NCBI GenBank assembly: GCA_003184365.1
Contig: NKYR01000072.1
Location: 1-64,000 of the forward strand
Length of the DNA stretch: 64,000 nucleotides
Direction of reading: 5' to 3'
From: Evernia prunastri
Lineage: Eukaryota > Ascomycota > Lecanoromycetes > Lecanorales > Parmeliaceae
The notes under the pieces are model-generated. The model had not been told where the DNA came from. It was given only the letters and a program-made list of their open reading frames with translations, and searched no databases. The stretch's first letter is position 1, and every line of letters begins with the position of its first letter. A program made the translations under genes and the position numbers. Shown one piece after another: positions 54,301-64,000 of this stretch.

Positions 54301-55434
54301 CGACGCAAGTTCTAGCATCAACAACTCCGTCCATACGTCCCAGATGAGGTGACTATCGTTGATCCGCCACCTCGTTTCTTGTTCAGCACGCTTCCAGACT
54401 TCCATCATTTGTGGCCAACTGAAGACCTCTCGTGCCACCATCCTATCTTCCTCCGACATGATGTGCTTTGCCTGGATTGTCCCAACATCGGAGACCCTCT
54501 GGTCATGAGGATGCGCTTGCTTGTACAGCAATAACATCCATTGACCGTATGTCAGCCATAGTTTCGTGCTGCCAGGCTCCTCTTCCACACCTTTTAGGCA
54601 TAATTCCATGACAGAAATTCTATCCTCGAGCGAGCTCGCAAGGAGAATTTGATCCTGTATCCAATCGGCCCACAGGTCCTCTCCCAGAGCAAACCTAGAG
54701 CTCATAGTTTCTCTTGCGCCTTGTAGATCTTGTAGGAGGTCGTAGGATGCAGGTGATTGGATATGGGAATGGTTCAATAGGCCTTGGTGTAGAATTTTGA
54801 TGAGCTGAACGTGAGAAGCATAAGCGAACGGGTTGGCGGCGAGGTATTCAACCAACTGTGTGACGGTCTGGAGATCGGTTTCCGGAAGGGCTTTTGTCGA
54901 GAACCTGCGCGGTGAAGGGGTCTCAGTTGATCCGTCTGTCATTGCCATGTCGTGAGACCCTCCTCTTGGTTGGCCCGAGACAGTTGGTCTCGACATTGCT
55001 TGTAGAGTTGGGAGGATTGCCGCTGACGCTGTCGGATGATCGTAGATCTCCGCACTCCGCAGACCACCAGCATTTGCCCGTGCAGTTTGTTGATGATGTT
55101 GCATGGAAGCCAAATCGGCTAATGTATCCATTCCCGGCGTTGAAGGTTGCCTGCTTGTCCGTGCGCCATCAGCTGGGGACGTGCTGCTAGCACCCATGTG
55201 CATTCCCACGGCAGCAGGATTCATGGTGGATGAAGTAGGAGGAACATTTTGCGCTTGTGACACAGCGCTTTGGGGCGAGGCAGACGGAGGAAGAGTGGTG
55301 TGGGCCAAAGGTGAGGGTTGATTCAATTTGGATGTACGTGGCTTTCGTGGTTTCTTCGCGGAAGCAGGTTTGACAGGCGGGGTTGGGGTAGGGTGAGGTG
55401 TTTCTTGGGGAGAAAGCAAAAGATTGATGTCCAT
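51317..55434 (-). CDS. PRP24: U4/U6 snRNP recycling factor Prp24/SART3 type
   Basis: Four exons on the minus strand, 52828-55434, 52549-52776, 52142-52498 and 51317-52087, give 1320 residues. Prp24/SART3 anneals U4 and U6 snRNAs to rebuild U4/U6 for splicing. After a Pro/Ser-rich N-terminus (MDINLLLSPQETP) comes a long half-a-TPR region, for example STKLWLTYGQWMLLLYKQAH, STSELWEGYAMFLIEEITTH and RNWEGARESWKKLSSKNGDS. Then four RRMs: ATIVVKNLPPETTETRLRQY, STLYVCNFPPVADEVWIREK, GRELYLVNLDRNTTRADIKE and TLALLNIPDTVNDARIRALT. The C-terminus SNADFKAMFVKKDEA matches the Lsm2-8-interacting motif of Prp24. Introns of 51, 50 and 54 nt are all phase 0 and cut within RRM sequences. The HAT region makes it like human SART3 and unlike the shorter budding yeast protein. 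Confidence 0.93.
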
Positions 55435-56874
55435 GGTATACTAGTCCCTATATCAATAACTCTCTTTTTTTTAGTTGAGCCAGGTCGATCAAGCGAGCAA
55501 AAGGGTCCTCTTCATGCACGTTTGACGGTAGAGGCCAATGGCGGTTGAAAGGCTGGAAGGAAGGCTCGGCTGCTGGCAAGAGCAAGCGACGAACGGCACT
55601 CCCACGCGTGAGTCAAGATGAGGTATAGTAGATAGACGGAGTTGCTCGGTCTTGACTCTTTTTGCACTACCGAGTATTATGTATTGCACGGACTGTACTC
55701 CCTTCTGACCCAAGGGATTTGCAGCATGCCTTCTTATGTCGCACCTGAATGACGGGCTACACAGGCGACTCTTTGATGCTGAGATAGAGGGAGAGGATTG
55801 TGATCAAGTAAGGTAGCTAGAGTAGTTGAGGATGAATGATGAAAGTATTACCTTAATGTAAAGAGATTAAGGTAAGGTAGCATACTCTAGCTCAAATGAG
55901 GCTGAAGTTTGGCTGTCTTTCTAGAACATGAGTTAGAATTTTTGTTAGAAGTTAGAATACAGTACCTTGATTTCGTAGCGGGGTCGATCAAACGCCCTTG
56001 TTTCATGCCTCAGGCCTGCCTCCCTTGCTCGAGCCTGACGGTTAGTGCGCCAAGACTTTTCGGATATTCAAAAACCAAGTACTTAAAATATTCACTACTG
56101 AAGGAGAGTAAGATACTCTATCTCTTCTCAGCTCCCCTACAAGTGACTATGCTGAGGTCTGCAAGTGCTACTTACTATATTATGTTTATCAGATTGGTTC
56201 GTCATCATCCATTTCGAATTGCAACGAGGGTAATACAAAGTAACGTACGTACTGTGAACGCAGTACTCTACGCTTGAAAATGCTTCGCTCCTCGCTTGCT
56301 TTTCTAACGGGCGAGGGGAATTTGTGTACACCAAATGACGGCATGTATCCAAAAGAGCGCGCAAATTACCAAAGTACATGCTCTGCAAAAGGTAAAACAT
56401 GAGACCCTGGCCCATATTGCGCAGAAGGGATACAAGGGCATTCAGCTGGATAGAAGCTTTGGAATTGGGTTGTGGCACTGCTTGGCTAAAAGATTTATCA
56501 TCGTTGCGATGCAGAGTTGATTTTCAGATCACGGTGCTTTCACTACTTACTGAACACAAATGGCTTGATCACCAAGTTGCTTGTATCCTTTATCTCGGTT
56601 ATAGCCATACGAGATGCTCACGCTACTCTCCCTCGGCCGTGATTACTATTCACCGAGGTACCGACTGATGTTTTCTAAACAGACATCCAAAAAGGGCATT
56701 GCTATTTCATAATCATCTCATCTCCTAGACCATTCCGATTTCTAATCCAATGCTGCGGGTTATATCACTAAGCGATCACTTCATTATGCCTCCGTGCTCT
56801 TCCATGCATCCCCCTAAGTTTTGTCCTTTCGTCCATGAGGACTTGCATACACACTATCTATACCATTTTAAAGC
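55435..56874. other. Divergent intergenic region
   Basis: 1.44 kb between PRP24 (-) and the MFS transporter (+). AAGGTAAGGTAGC/CTTACC-like short repeats occur at 55806-55880. Open frames up to about 120 codons (55909-56277) have no recognisable content. Confidence 0.45.
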
Positions 56875-58527
56875 ATGTTGACATCTACTTTGATCGGTGA
56901 CACGTCTGGAGGGCAGGTCGTGAAGCTATCCAGCAGAAATGGAGCCAGCAGTGCGGTCGAACAAAGACAGGACAAAACTGTCGATGCTGCGGAAAAGGGC
57001 CTGGGAACCACACTCGATGAAGAGCCGAGAATTTCAGATAAAGAAGACGTGCTTCAAAGGACAGTTACGGCCCAAGATTGGACCGGGCCCGATGATCCCG
57101 AGAACCCACTGAATTGGCCGTTTTGGCAGCGGATCTACCATACGACAGTCCCATCCTTATTCGCTTTTGCTGTCACTTTCGGCTCTTCAATATATACGCC
57201 CGGCTATCCAGAGGTTGAGACGAGATTCAACGTTTCGTCAACGGTGGCTCTCATACCTCTCTCGCTCTATGTGCTCGGTCTTGCCTTTGGACCCGTTCTG
57301 GCCGCACCGATCTCGGAGACTCTGGGCCGGAGAGTCGTATACCTTGTTTCCTCACCGATCGCAGCATTGTTCACCCTGGGTGCTGGCTTCTCGAGCACCT
57401 TTGCTGCTCTGACGATCACTCGGTTCTTCGCCGGGTTCTTCGGATCGCCGGTCTTAGCCGTCGGTGCAGGTACTATTGTAGACATATGGGCTCCAGTCCA
57501 TCGTGCTGTTGCCACGTCCGCATTCCTCCTTGCGCCATTCTTGGGTCCGGCCATCGGCCCGGCTGTAGGAGGGTTTGCCGCACAGTACAAAGGATGGAGG
57601 TGGACGCAGTGGCCGATATTGTTCCTTTTGGTTCCAATCTACCTATACTCGCTCGGGATGAAGGAGACATACAAAAAGTTCATCCTACAAAAGCGTGCCA
57701 AACGTCTAGGTATACCTCCACCGCCAAAGGTGGGCCCGTCAGGATTAGCAGCTATCAAATTCTTGATCATTGTCACGCTCTTCCGGCCCATCCGCATGCT
57801 CTTCACCGAGCCCATAGTCTTCTTTTTCAGCTTGTACATTGGCTTTAACTTCTCCGTCCTCTTCGGATTCTTCGATGCGTTCCCCATCGTCTTCGAGGGC
57901 GTCTACCATTTCGACAACGGCTTCTCCGGCCTGACATTCCTGGGCATTGGCTTCGGATGCTGCTTGGGAGTAGCGACCGCCATCGTCATTGACCGATTAC
58001 GGTACCACAAAGACTATCTCCAGAGCCGTAAAGATGGTAGAAGCGGCGTGGTCGCACCGGAGCATCGCTTGTATGCGGCAATGATAGGCAGCTTTGGTTT
58101 ACCAGTCGGCCTGTTCTGGTTTGCTTGGACAGCTCGTGAGGGCGTTCATTGGATCAGCCCGGTGCTTGCGACGGTTCCTTTCGCGTGGGGCAATATTTCC
58201 ATCTTCATCTCTGCGGCTTTATATCTTATCGACGTCTATGGACCATTGAACGGCGCCTCGGCATTGGGGGCTAACGCTCTGGTTAGGTATGTGGCAGGAG
58301 CTGCCTTTCCTCTCTTCACTGTTCAGAGTAAGTCGAGTTTCCTCAACGTTCTGTGAGAGGCCCAATTCGCTGATTTGATGTCGTCAGTGTATGATAAACT
58401 AGGTATCGCGTGGGCTACCAGTCTGCTCGGCTTCTTGTCGTTGATGATGTTGCCAATCCCTTGGGTGTTATTCAAGTTTGGTCCGCAGATCAGGAAGAAG
58501 AGTCATTTCGATACCGTGAAGGCATGA
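56875..58527 (+). CDS. Major facilitator superfamily drug/polyamine transporter (DHA1-like)
   Basis: Two exons, 56875-58327 and 58388-58527, give 530 residues. A hydrophilic N-terminus of about 85 residues ends in DWTGPDDPENPLNWPFWQR, the typical lead-in of fungal DHA1 transporters (Tpo1, Flr1 type). Twelve membrane segments follow. The antiporter motif is AFLLAPFLGPAIGPAVGGFA, and SETLGRRVVYLVSSPIAALF is the loop 2-3 motif. A charged central loop (KKFILQKRAKRLGIPPPPKV) separates the halves. The last 46 residues come from exon 2, IAWATSLLGFLSLMMLPIPW then VLFKFGPQIRKKSHF, supported by a 60-nt intron with GTAAGT donor. Such proteins export drugs, toxins or polyamines by proton antiport at the plasma membrane; the actual substrate is unknown. 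No biosynthetic genes are adjacent. Confidence 0.9.
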
Positions 58528-59340
58528 TTTGGAGGATATCGGCACTCTTTATTTTTGTTTCTGTTTTAATCAACTGGCCTTGTAAGGAAGCACAACAAAA
58601 TTGATGCACGAAGAAATTTCAAATCTTCTAGTCATCAAGAAGTACGCTACTGAACATTTACTAAGTACTGTAGTGACCAAACGAACTTGAGATGGATGCC
58701 AGTTTGAAGGAAGGAAATCCGATTTTCTCACCTCGAGTCCTTGAGATCGACGCCTACCCACGTCTTGCAGCGTAGATGGTAGTGCAACTGCGAATGTCTC
58801 GGGCTCATTGACTTTCACGACGGGGGGGATACAACCAGGTTGCGAGGCGGGGTGTGGTGTACTGCCCGGGCGGTTTTCGGTATGGGTATCATTCTGGTGA
58901 CCTCCGTTTTGTTCTGATCCGGCTTTGTTCCAGCATATCTTTTATGCTACATGATGGTTGTAGGTCTCATGTCCTCCCATTTCAATACATTTGTGGAAGG
59001 TTATTGGGAAGCCTTGAGGGCGCAAGAGATACATAAGGTACGGCGCAATGTAAATCCGGCCTGTAAATCACTACTACCTAGTATTCGTAGGAAATGAACC
59101 CTCGGAAGTGAGACAACCTTTTCTTGACACATACTTCCGGATAGAATCTACTTTAGACTTACGACGAATTTGAAAAATACAGGAAAATTATTCTCAAGGA
59201 AAGAGAACTTTGGGTAACTTTTCAATAGTGTGACGGAGGATACAGAGACATGCCAAGGATGCCAAGGAATTCGAGAAAGTGGAAGGAGCGGGTATCGGCT
59301 ACGTAGATCTTCACGTCACTCAAAAGCTTGAAAGCTTCAA

Positions 59341-59378
59341 CTCAATTTCCATGTTTCTCATTCAAACATGGAATTGAG
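59341..59378. repeat. Inverted repeat (15-16 bp arms) in upstream region
   Basis: CTCAATTTCCATGTTT at 59341-59356 is mirrored by AAACATGGAATTGAG at 59364-59378, identical apart from one extra T in the left arm, with a 7-bp loop. It could form a hairpin or be a dimeric binding site. It is about 66 bp upstream of the TATA box. Confidence 0.8.
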
Positions 59379-59443
59379 AGATAAACACCTCACCTTCGAC
59401 TTGGCCTTGCCTATGCTTCCTATGCTTCCTTACTTTCAGAACC

Positions 59444-59450
59444 TATAAAA
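59444..59450 (+). promoter_or_regulatory. TATA box of the small cysteine-rich gene
   Basis: TATAAAA, 95 nt upstream of the ATG at 59539. Confidence 0.65.
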
Positions 59451-59538
59451 CCCATAGAGTAGCTTCCCTATCAACAAGCATTGTCTGAGCGACCTCTATC
59501 TATCCTCAAACGTCAACAGTTGCAACCCAAAGACAACA

Positions 59539-59929
59539 ATGGATTGTTTCCCAATCCCTTTCGTCTGTTTTCAGTGCGGAACCGATCAAAATCCCTGTCA
59601 TTGCAAGATTGTAGGGCCCACATTGGGTGAGTACCTAATGTGCATGGGGGAGAAGGATCTTGATTGACATGGCTCAGGCTTTGCGACCACTGTCATTGCT
59701 GCCGTACACTTGAGCCTTTTAGATTCCTCGAATGACCTTTGACTGATGATGTTTCAAGGTAATATGCTGGCCAGGCTCTTTGCTGTGCGGGTGCTGCCTG
59801 TCTGATACTGGAAAAAGGTACGCTAGGATGCTGCAGTGAGTGGAAGAGCTTAGTTGACATGATGAACTCAGGATGCTCGCTGCACCGGTGGATTCGGGTG
59901 GAGCTGTCAACAACGCGATACCATTCTGA
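59539..59929 (+). CDS. 76-residue cysteine-rich small protein in four tiny exons
   Basis: Exons 59539-59626, 59678-59703, 59759-59817 and 59872-59929 give 76 residues. All four junctions keep the frame: donors GTGAGT, GTACAC and GTACGC; acceptors CTCAG, TTCAAG and CTCAG; introns 51, 55 and 54 nt. Exon 2 is only 26 nt. The product starts MDCFPIPFVCFQCGTDQNPC, with cysteines in CFQC, PCHC and later LLCGCC, has a hydrophobic middle (FATTVIAAVICWPGSLL) and ends PVDSGGAVNNAIPF. The hydrophobic stretch flanked by cysteine clusters suggests a small membrane-associated or palmitoylated protein; there is no cleavable signal peptide. I believe similar MDCFPIPF-type small proteins exist in other Pezizomycotina, but no function comes to mind. 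No single open frame covers it, so it is easily missed. TATAAAA lies 95 nt upstream. Confidence 0.72.
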
Positions 59930-60582
59930 AGAAATGGAGACTCACCTATGCGGTAGCTTCCTGCTGCTTTTGCCAGAGAGTGGCCATGTCTTTGTCCATG
60001 ATGCTTGGGGTTCAAATGAGCATGGCTGATGAAGTATGGTAATGAATGCTGCACAAGGCGCAGCGTTATCAGTTGATCGGTCTCAACCTTCAGAAGAGCA
60101 ATTATATCCCTTTTCTTGGCGCCATGGTTGAAGTGTACCGCCTAACGAAGTATGAAAACGAATGGTGAGAGATTGCATGAGTGCCCCCACTTTGTAGCTG
60201 TTCTGACAGGACGAGGATTTGACGAACAAGCTTGTGTGATGCAAACTGTAGTTTTCTGCCAAGCATGAAGACTTCTCGGCGGAAATTGCACATTTGATTT
60301 TGTCTACAAGAAGTGAATGCCGGATAGACTCAAGTAGTAGTGTTGACTTCGGTAAACACTGCACCCTCAACCACAACCCTTGACTTTGCCACCCCCGGTG
60401 AGACACACATCTCCATCTTTGCTCCGAGCTTTTCACCTCCACCTGCTTCTTTTACTTTTGCATCATAGTCATTATCCATACCCCCACATCATACAATGTC
60501 TCGCTACCCCTTCGAGCCCAATCATCTCTACGTCTACCCCTTGCTACTCTAGCTTCTAATTGTGCCGCTTTGCTCACTCGAT
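59930..60582. other. Intergenic region
   Basis: 653 bp. A minus-strand frame at 60083-60442 has no recognisable features. Presumed promoter of the next gene; no distinct element. Confidence 0.45.
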
Positions 60583-63421
60583 ATGAGCAATCAAGATATT
60601 TATCAAGCTCTGGAACCCGGAGCCGGTAATCTCCATTCCACAAATGTATCCCTCAGGCAATAACTGATGTCAAACAGCTGGAGGGCTTTCTCTCCAACAA
60701 CAGCCATATGAGTACCCAGACTCAAACTTCGAGTATGCCACCGCTAGTCACGCCCTCAAGCCTGCTGTTGGTATGCCAGCACTGAATATCCTCAAAACCC
60801 AATGAGACGAGCTAACAGAGACAGTAGATCCCTATGAACCACCATCCAAGCCAGTGAAGAACCAGAGACGCCACGATCAGGCGGAGCTACCTACTCCTGT
60901 CCCGAACCTTGACGATGTTCATCCCTTCATGTCTGACCCACATTTTGTTGCGGAACCAATTTCTGAACTCGAAGCTCTGCTCACATCTCAGTACCTGCAA
61001 AATCCGTACCCTTACCCTGGCAACATTGGCATCCTACCATCATACGCCTGCGAACCCCCTGGATCCGCTCACTCGATCAATTTGAGAGAGCAAGCGAAGC
61101 ATACTCTTGCAAATGCCTGGAAGTATGACCCTGTCAAATGCTCTGTTAAGGCTGCTGTTAAAGCGGCTCGAGAGCTAGCAGCTAGACACCACCATGGCCT
61201 CACCGACGCTGAATATAGCTGGGTCGCGGGAGTGAAGTCCGCCGCCGTGAAGAAGGCGCGGAATGCAGCGCGAAAAGACTTCGAGCGAGCCACAAGACCC
61301 TCTAAGTGGACGAAGAACTCAGGCGGCGATGATTATCTTTTCAACTCTGGCTGTACAAACATTGAGCAAGAAGTTGACAACTTCTATGGTCCTGATGGTA
61401 TTGATCTCCGTCCTGTGGAGAATATATCCGATGATGAAGGCTTTTCTGAGCCGAATGTCATCGCTACCACGATTATCTCATTACCCAACAAGTCGTTGCT
61501 GGAAGAAGGAATCACCCCGGGCGGGATTTTCCAGGACTCAGGAATCTCGATGGACGAGGGATACGCAGAGTATTCTCTTGCTCACTCAGCTCCGACTACT
61601 GCCGGAGGCTTCACTGGAATGGCCCCCAGCGATTGGCCGACTTTCGAGGCAGACGTCGCACCTCCCGGACGTCCAAAGAGAAAAGGTCGTTGGCTCCCAC
61701 TTGTAGGCAGTCAGAACCAGTGCGATTGGCCCGGAAGACGACAGGGCCCGTACAGCATTGAAGATCTGGATAACTTAGAGGAACCTGAATTTGTCACCAG
61801 CGATGAGCACGATGGAGCCGAGTGTTTCACCCCAGAGCCTGCCACCAGATACTCTTTTCCTGATCGCAATGTTGGGGCCAATCGTGAGGTCTCACTGCCA
61901 GCGGAGGTCATGTCATTAGTCGAGTCTGTCAAGCGTGCACAAGAGACTTCCGAATCTATGGAGGGAAAGGTTGACGACGAAATGTCCGAAGCTGCGCCTC
62001 AGTCACCGCGCCAAGAGCAACTTCACCCTCTCCAAGGGACCACCGATATCGCGAATGATATTGAGATTGAAGAACATGTTCATGATGTCACCAACTCTAG
62101 CAAGGACACAGACAGCAACGAGGCTTCTGAACTTGCACCTCAGATGACGAGCGAGGCGCGACCTCAACGCTTCGGTGACCCCAACAAAAGTGGGCACAAC
62201 AACGGACTCTCTATCATTGCACCTAACGCACTTCGAGCCATTCCACAATACGACAACGACACATATGCTTTAGCACGTCGCAACGCCCCTACTACCGCGT
62301 TTACCACCCCAGTCAACCAACGAATCAGACAGATCCAACAGGTCCACCCAGACACCCCTGCAACACCTGCAACGGTCAACATCAACCTCACGCCTAAGTA
62401 CGACAGCGACTTGGATGCGGACGATGCCTCTGATGCCAGTCTCCAAGCCTGCCTGTCCGATTCACCGACCGCCAACACTCAGACGGGGCAGAGCGCACTG
62501 GACCGGTACGTGCAGGAGACGAGATCACATCCGGATCCCCCTCGCCAGTCCAGCAGCACTATCAGCCTTGATGGCAGCCATTCCGAAGACGTGTCGTTAG
62601 TTCCGTCGCCGGAGCGTCCAAGTCAATCAGAGGGCGATGCGGGATTCAGCAACGGTGCCGACTTGAATCAGCAGAAGGACGATGCGGATCGCACACTCAG
62701 CGCGCCTAAAGCATCACAAGCATCCCCGTATTCCAGCAAGGTAGATCCGATCCCGGTTACGCCAGCACACGGAAAGGACACCGCCTCCTTCCGCCCCACC
62801 ACGCCTTTCCAGCTTGGCTCCCATCCCCCCGCCGACTCCGAAAGCCCCAGAACACCCACCCCTGCCCCCAGAGCGAGCAAGGGCAGCGGGAAGAGCGTGA
62901 GGAGCATCTTCAGCAGCTCCAAGCTAGCGAGCCGGAGCCCGGAGCGCGCAACACCGAGCTCAGACATCGTCGTCGCCCCTTCTACCCCGACGGCCGGAGC
63001 CAGCGGTAGCCAGGGCTTGCTCTTCCGGAAAGGGAAGAAGAATGAGAAGGGCATGAAGAATGTGCTCAACAGTCTTAGACTGAGCCCGGTGCGCGGAAGC
63101 GGAAGTGGAAGCGCTGCGTCAGGGGACCTGGAAGACTACGCGGACGAGCTGGCCGATGGGAGGGGCGGCGGCGGCGTGGATGTGCATAGGGGCGGGAGAC
63201 GGGCGGGAGAGACGAGTGGCGTTGCGCGTTCGGGGTTCGATGGCTGGGCTCGGGGCGGCAGGAAGGTCGCGCGGGCTGTGATGGTACCACGCGTAAGGTC
63301 CCGGGAGGAGGAGGATGGAGGACGGACTGAGGAGCCCAAGAAGAAGAAACCGAGGAGGTCGACGAGGGCTGTTGGAGGTAGCGCGGATAGGTCGGATGCG
63401 GCTGCCTTTTCGAAACGTTGA
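60583..63421 (+). CDS. Large, mostly disordered protein of unknown function
   Basis: Three exons, 60583-60625, 60678-60770 and 60828-63421, give 909 residues. The start MSNQDIYQALEPGAGGLSLQ and the next exon (YEYPDSNFEYATASHALKPA) join in phase 1 over 52- and 57-nt introns; the second has branch GCTAAC and a tandem CAGTAG acceptor, so one valine may be included or skipped. The only compact-looking part is about residues 130-190: AWKYDPVKCSVKAAVKAARE, HHGLTDAEYSWVAGVKSAAV and KKARNAARKDFERATRPSKW, which is basic and helical. The rest is rich in Ser, Pro, Asp and Glu with many SP/TP sites, and the C-terminus turns Gly/Arg-rich and basic (KKKKPRRSTRAVGG), resembling a nuclear localisation signal. 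No known domain is recognised; a nuclear regulatory protein is a guess. Confidence 0.72.
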
Positions 63422-64000
63422 GTGGATACGATACGATACGGTACGATACGACGTGATGATGAGGAGTTGAGGAGGAAATTGTTTGATATTGTGACTAGGA
63501 CGTGTACAGCTGGCTGAGACGACCGATTCGGTCTGGAAGGATATCAGTGCCGTGGACGACGAGGAGTGATGGGCTCAGGATACGTACGATACGGACAAGA
63601 CACGATACGATACGATTACGATGGAAACGGATGTTTTTTCGACAGCGGGGGAAGATTCGTGTCGCTCATACTCCCTCTCTCTCTCTTTCTCGTTCTCTTC
63701 TCTCTGGATATGACACGGAACGGTACGGCATGGCACGATACGAGAACCATGTTGTGGCATTTCCCCCCTTACTTGATGTTTATTTACGAAAAGCACGGAG
63801 CTTGCTGTGGGTTTGTTCATGTTCACAGGGGCGGCGGTTGTACAGAGGCCGTCTCATTTTCTGTACATGAGGGGTTCGATGGATGGTTGGATGGATGGAT
63901 GGGGAAGCTGGCTTCTCCGGTTACTTTTTAACTATTCTTTACTCGGTCAGCACCCAGGCTTTAAGTTAGCGGAAGGTCTTTTCTTGAAAATCCCACACTT
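63422..64000. other. Downstream region with GATAC and GGAT simple repeats
   Basis: No gene. ATACGATACGATACGGTACGA repeats lie at about 63426-63451 and again around 63578-63621, with GGATGGTTGGATGGATGGATGG at 63880-63901. Confidence 0.6.
63426..63621. repeat. GATAC-type microsatellite clusters
   Basis: Imperfect (GATAC)n tracts at 63426-63451 and 63578-63621 directly after the stop codon of the 909-residue gene; the pentamer recurs again near 63735. Confidence 0.75.

Larger units (their letters stand above)
58528..59538. other. Intergenic region with hairpin and TATA box before the small cysteine-rich gene
   Basis: 1.0 kb with no supported gene. The last 200 bp hold an inverted repeat and a TATA box, listed separately. 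Confidence 0.5.

Noticed and set aside
56875..59929. Functional link between the MFS transporter and the cysteine-rich small gene
   Set aside because: They are on the same strand but about 1 kb apart, and the small gene has its own TATA box; no evidence for a shared role.

Overview
The window is nuclear DNA of a filamentous ascomycete (Pezizomycotina). Most protein genes are interrupted by short introns of about 47-65 nt with GTAxGT-type donors, CTAAC/CTGAC-like branch points and CAG/TAG acceptors. The gene set is also typical: an Nbr1-type autophagy receptor, a Btz-domain protein, a LaeA-like methyltransferase, a Mi-2/Mit1-type remodeller, Arp1 and a Par32/DUF3602 protein. I cannot name the species. 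Exon boundaries below were worked out by hand from splice signals and reading-frame continuity.

Layout. 1-1.96 kb is AT-rich DNA with a broken pogo-like transposase fragment and a small direct repeat. 2-12 kb holds housekeeping genes: aminodeoxychorismate lyase (-), TOM70 (+), a Btz/CASC3 protein (+) and an Nbr1 homologue (+). 12.6-17 kb holds an aspartic protease without a signal peptide (-) and an alpha/beta hydrolase (-). 17.3-22.5 kb is a 1571-residue PHD/SNF2 remodeller (+). 23.6-29.3 kb holds a small 134-residue protein (-), a LaeA-like methyltransferase (+) and a secreted S10 carboxypeptidase (+).

29.3-38.8 kb is gene-poor. It holds one low-complexity His/Arg-rich ORF and two apparent minus-strand pseudogenes with frameshifts, one of them also with in-frame stops. 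38.8-46.1 kb returns to dense housekeeping genes: mitochondrial release factor 1 (-), a gamma-glutamyltransferase-like enzyme (+), Arp1/centractin (+) and a Par32-like protein (+). 46.5-64 kb holds an unknown conserved-looking protein (-), a small secreted protein (+), a Prp24/SART3-type splicing factor (-), an MFS transporter (+), a 76-residue cysteine-rich protein spread over four tiny exons (+) and a 909-residue mostly disordered protein (+).

The genes do not form one pathway or an obvious biosynthetic cluster. I found no tRNA, rRNA, CRISPR array or intact mobile element, and nothing that clearly amounts to a new multi-gene system. The most useful observations are the tiny-exon cysteine-rich gene, the decayed genes at 34-36.3 kb, the aspartic protease with no visible secretion signal, and a candidate Atg8-binding motif at the end of the Nbr1 homologue.
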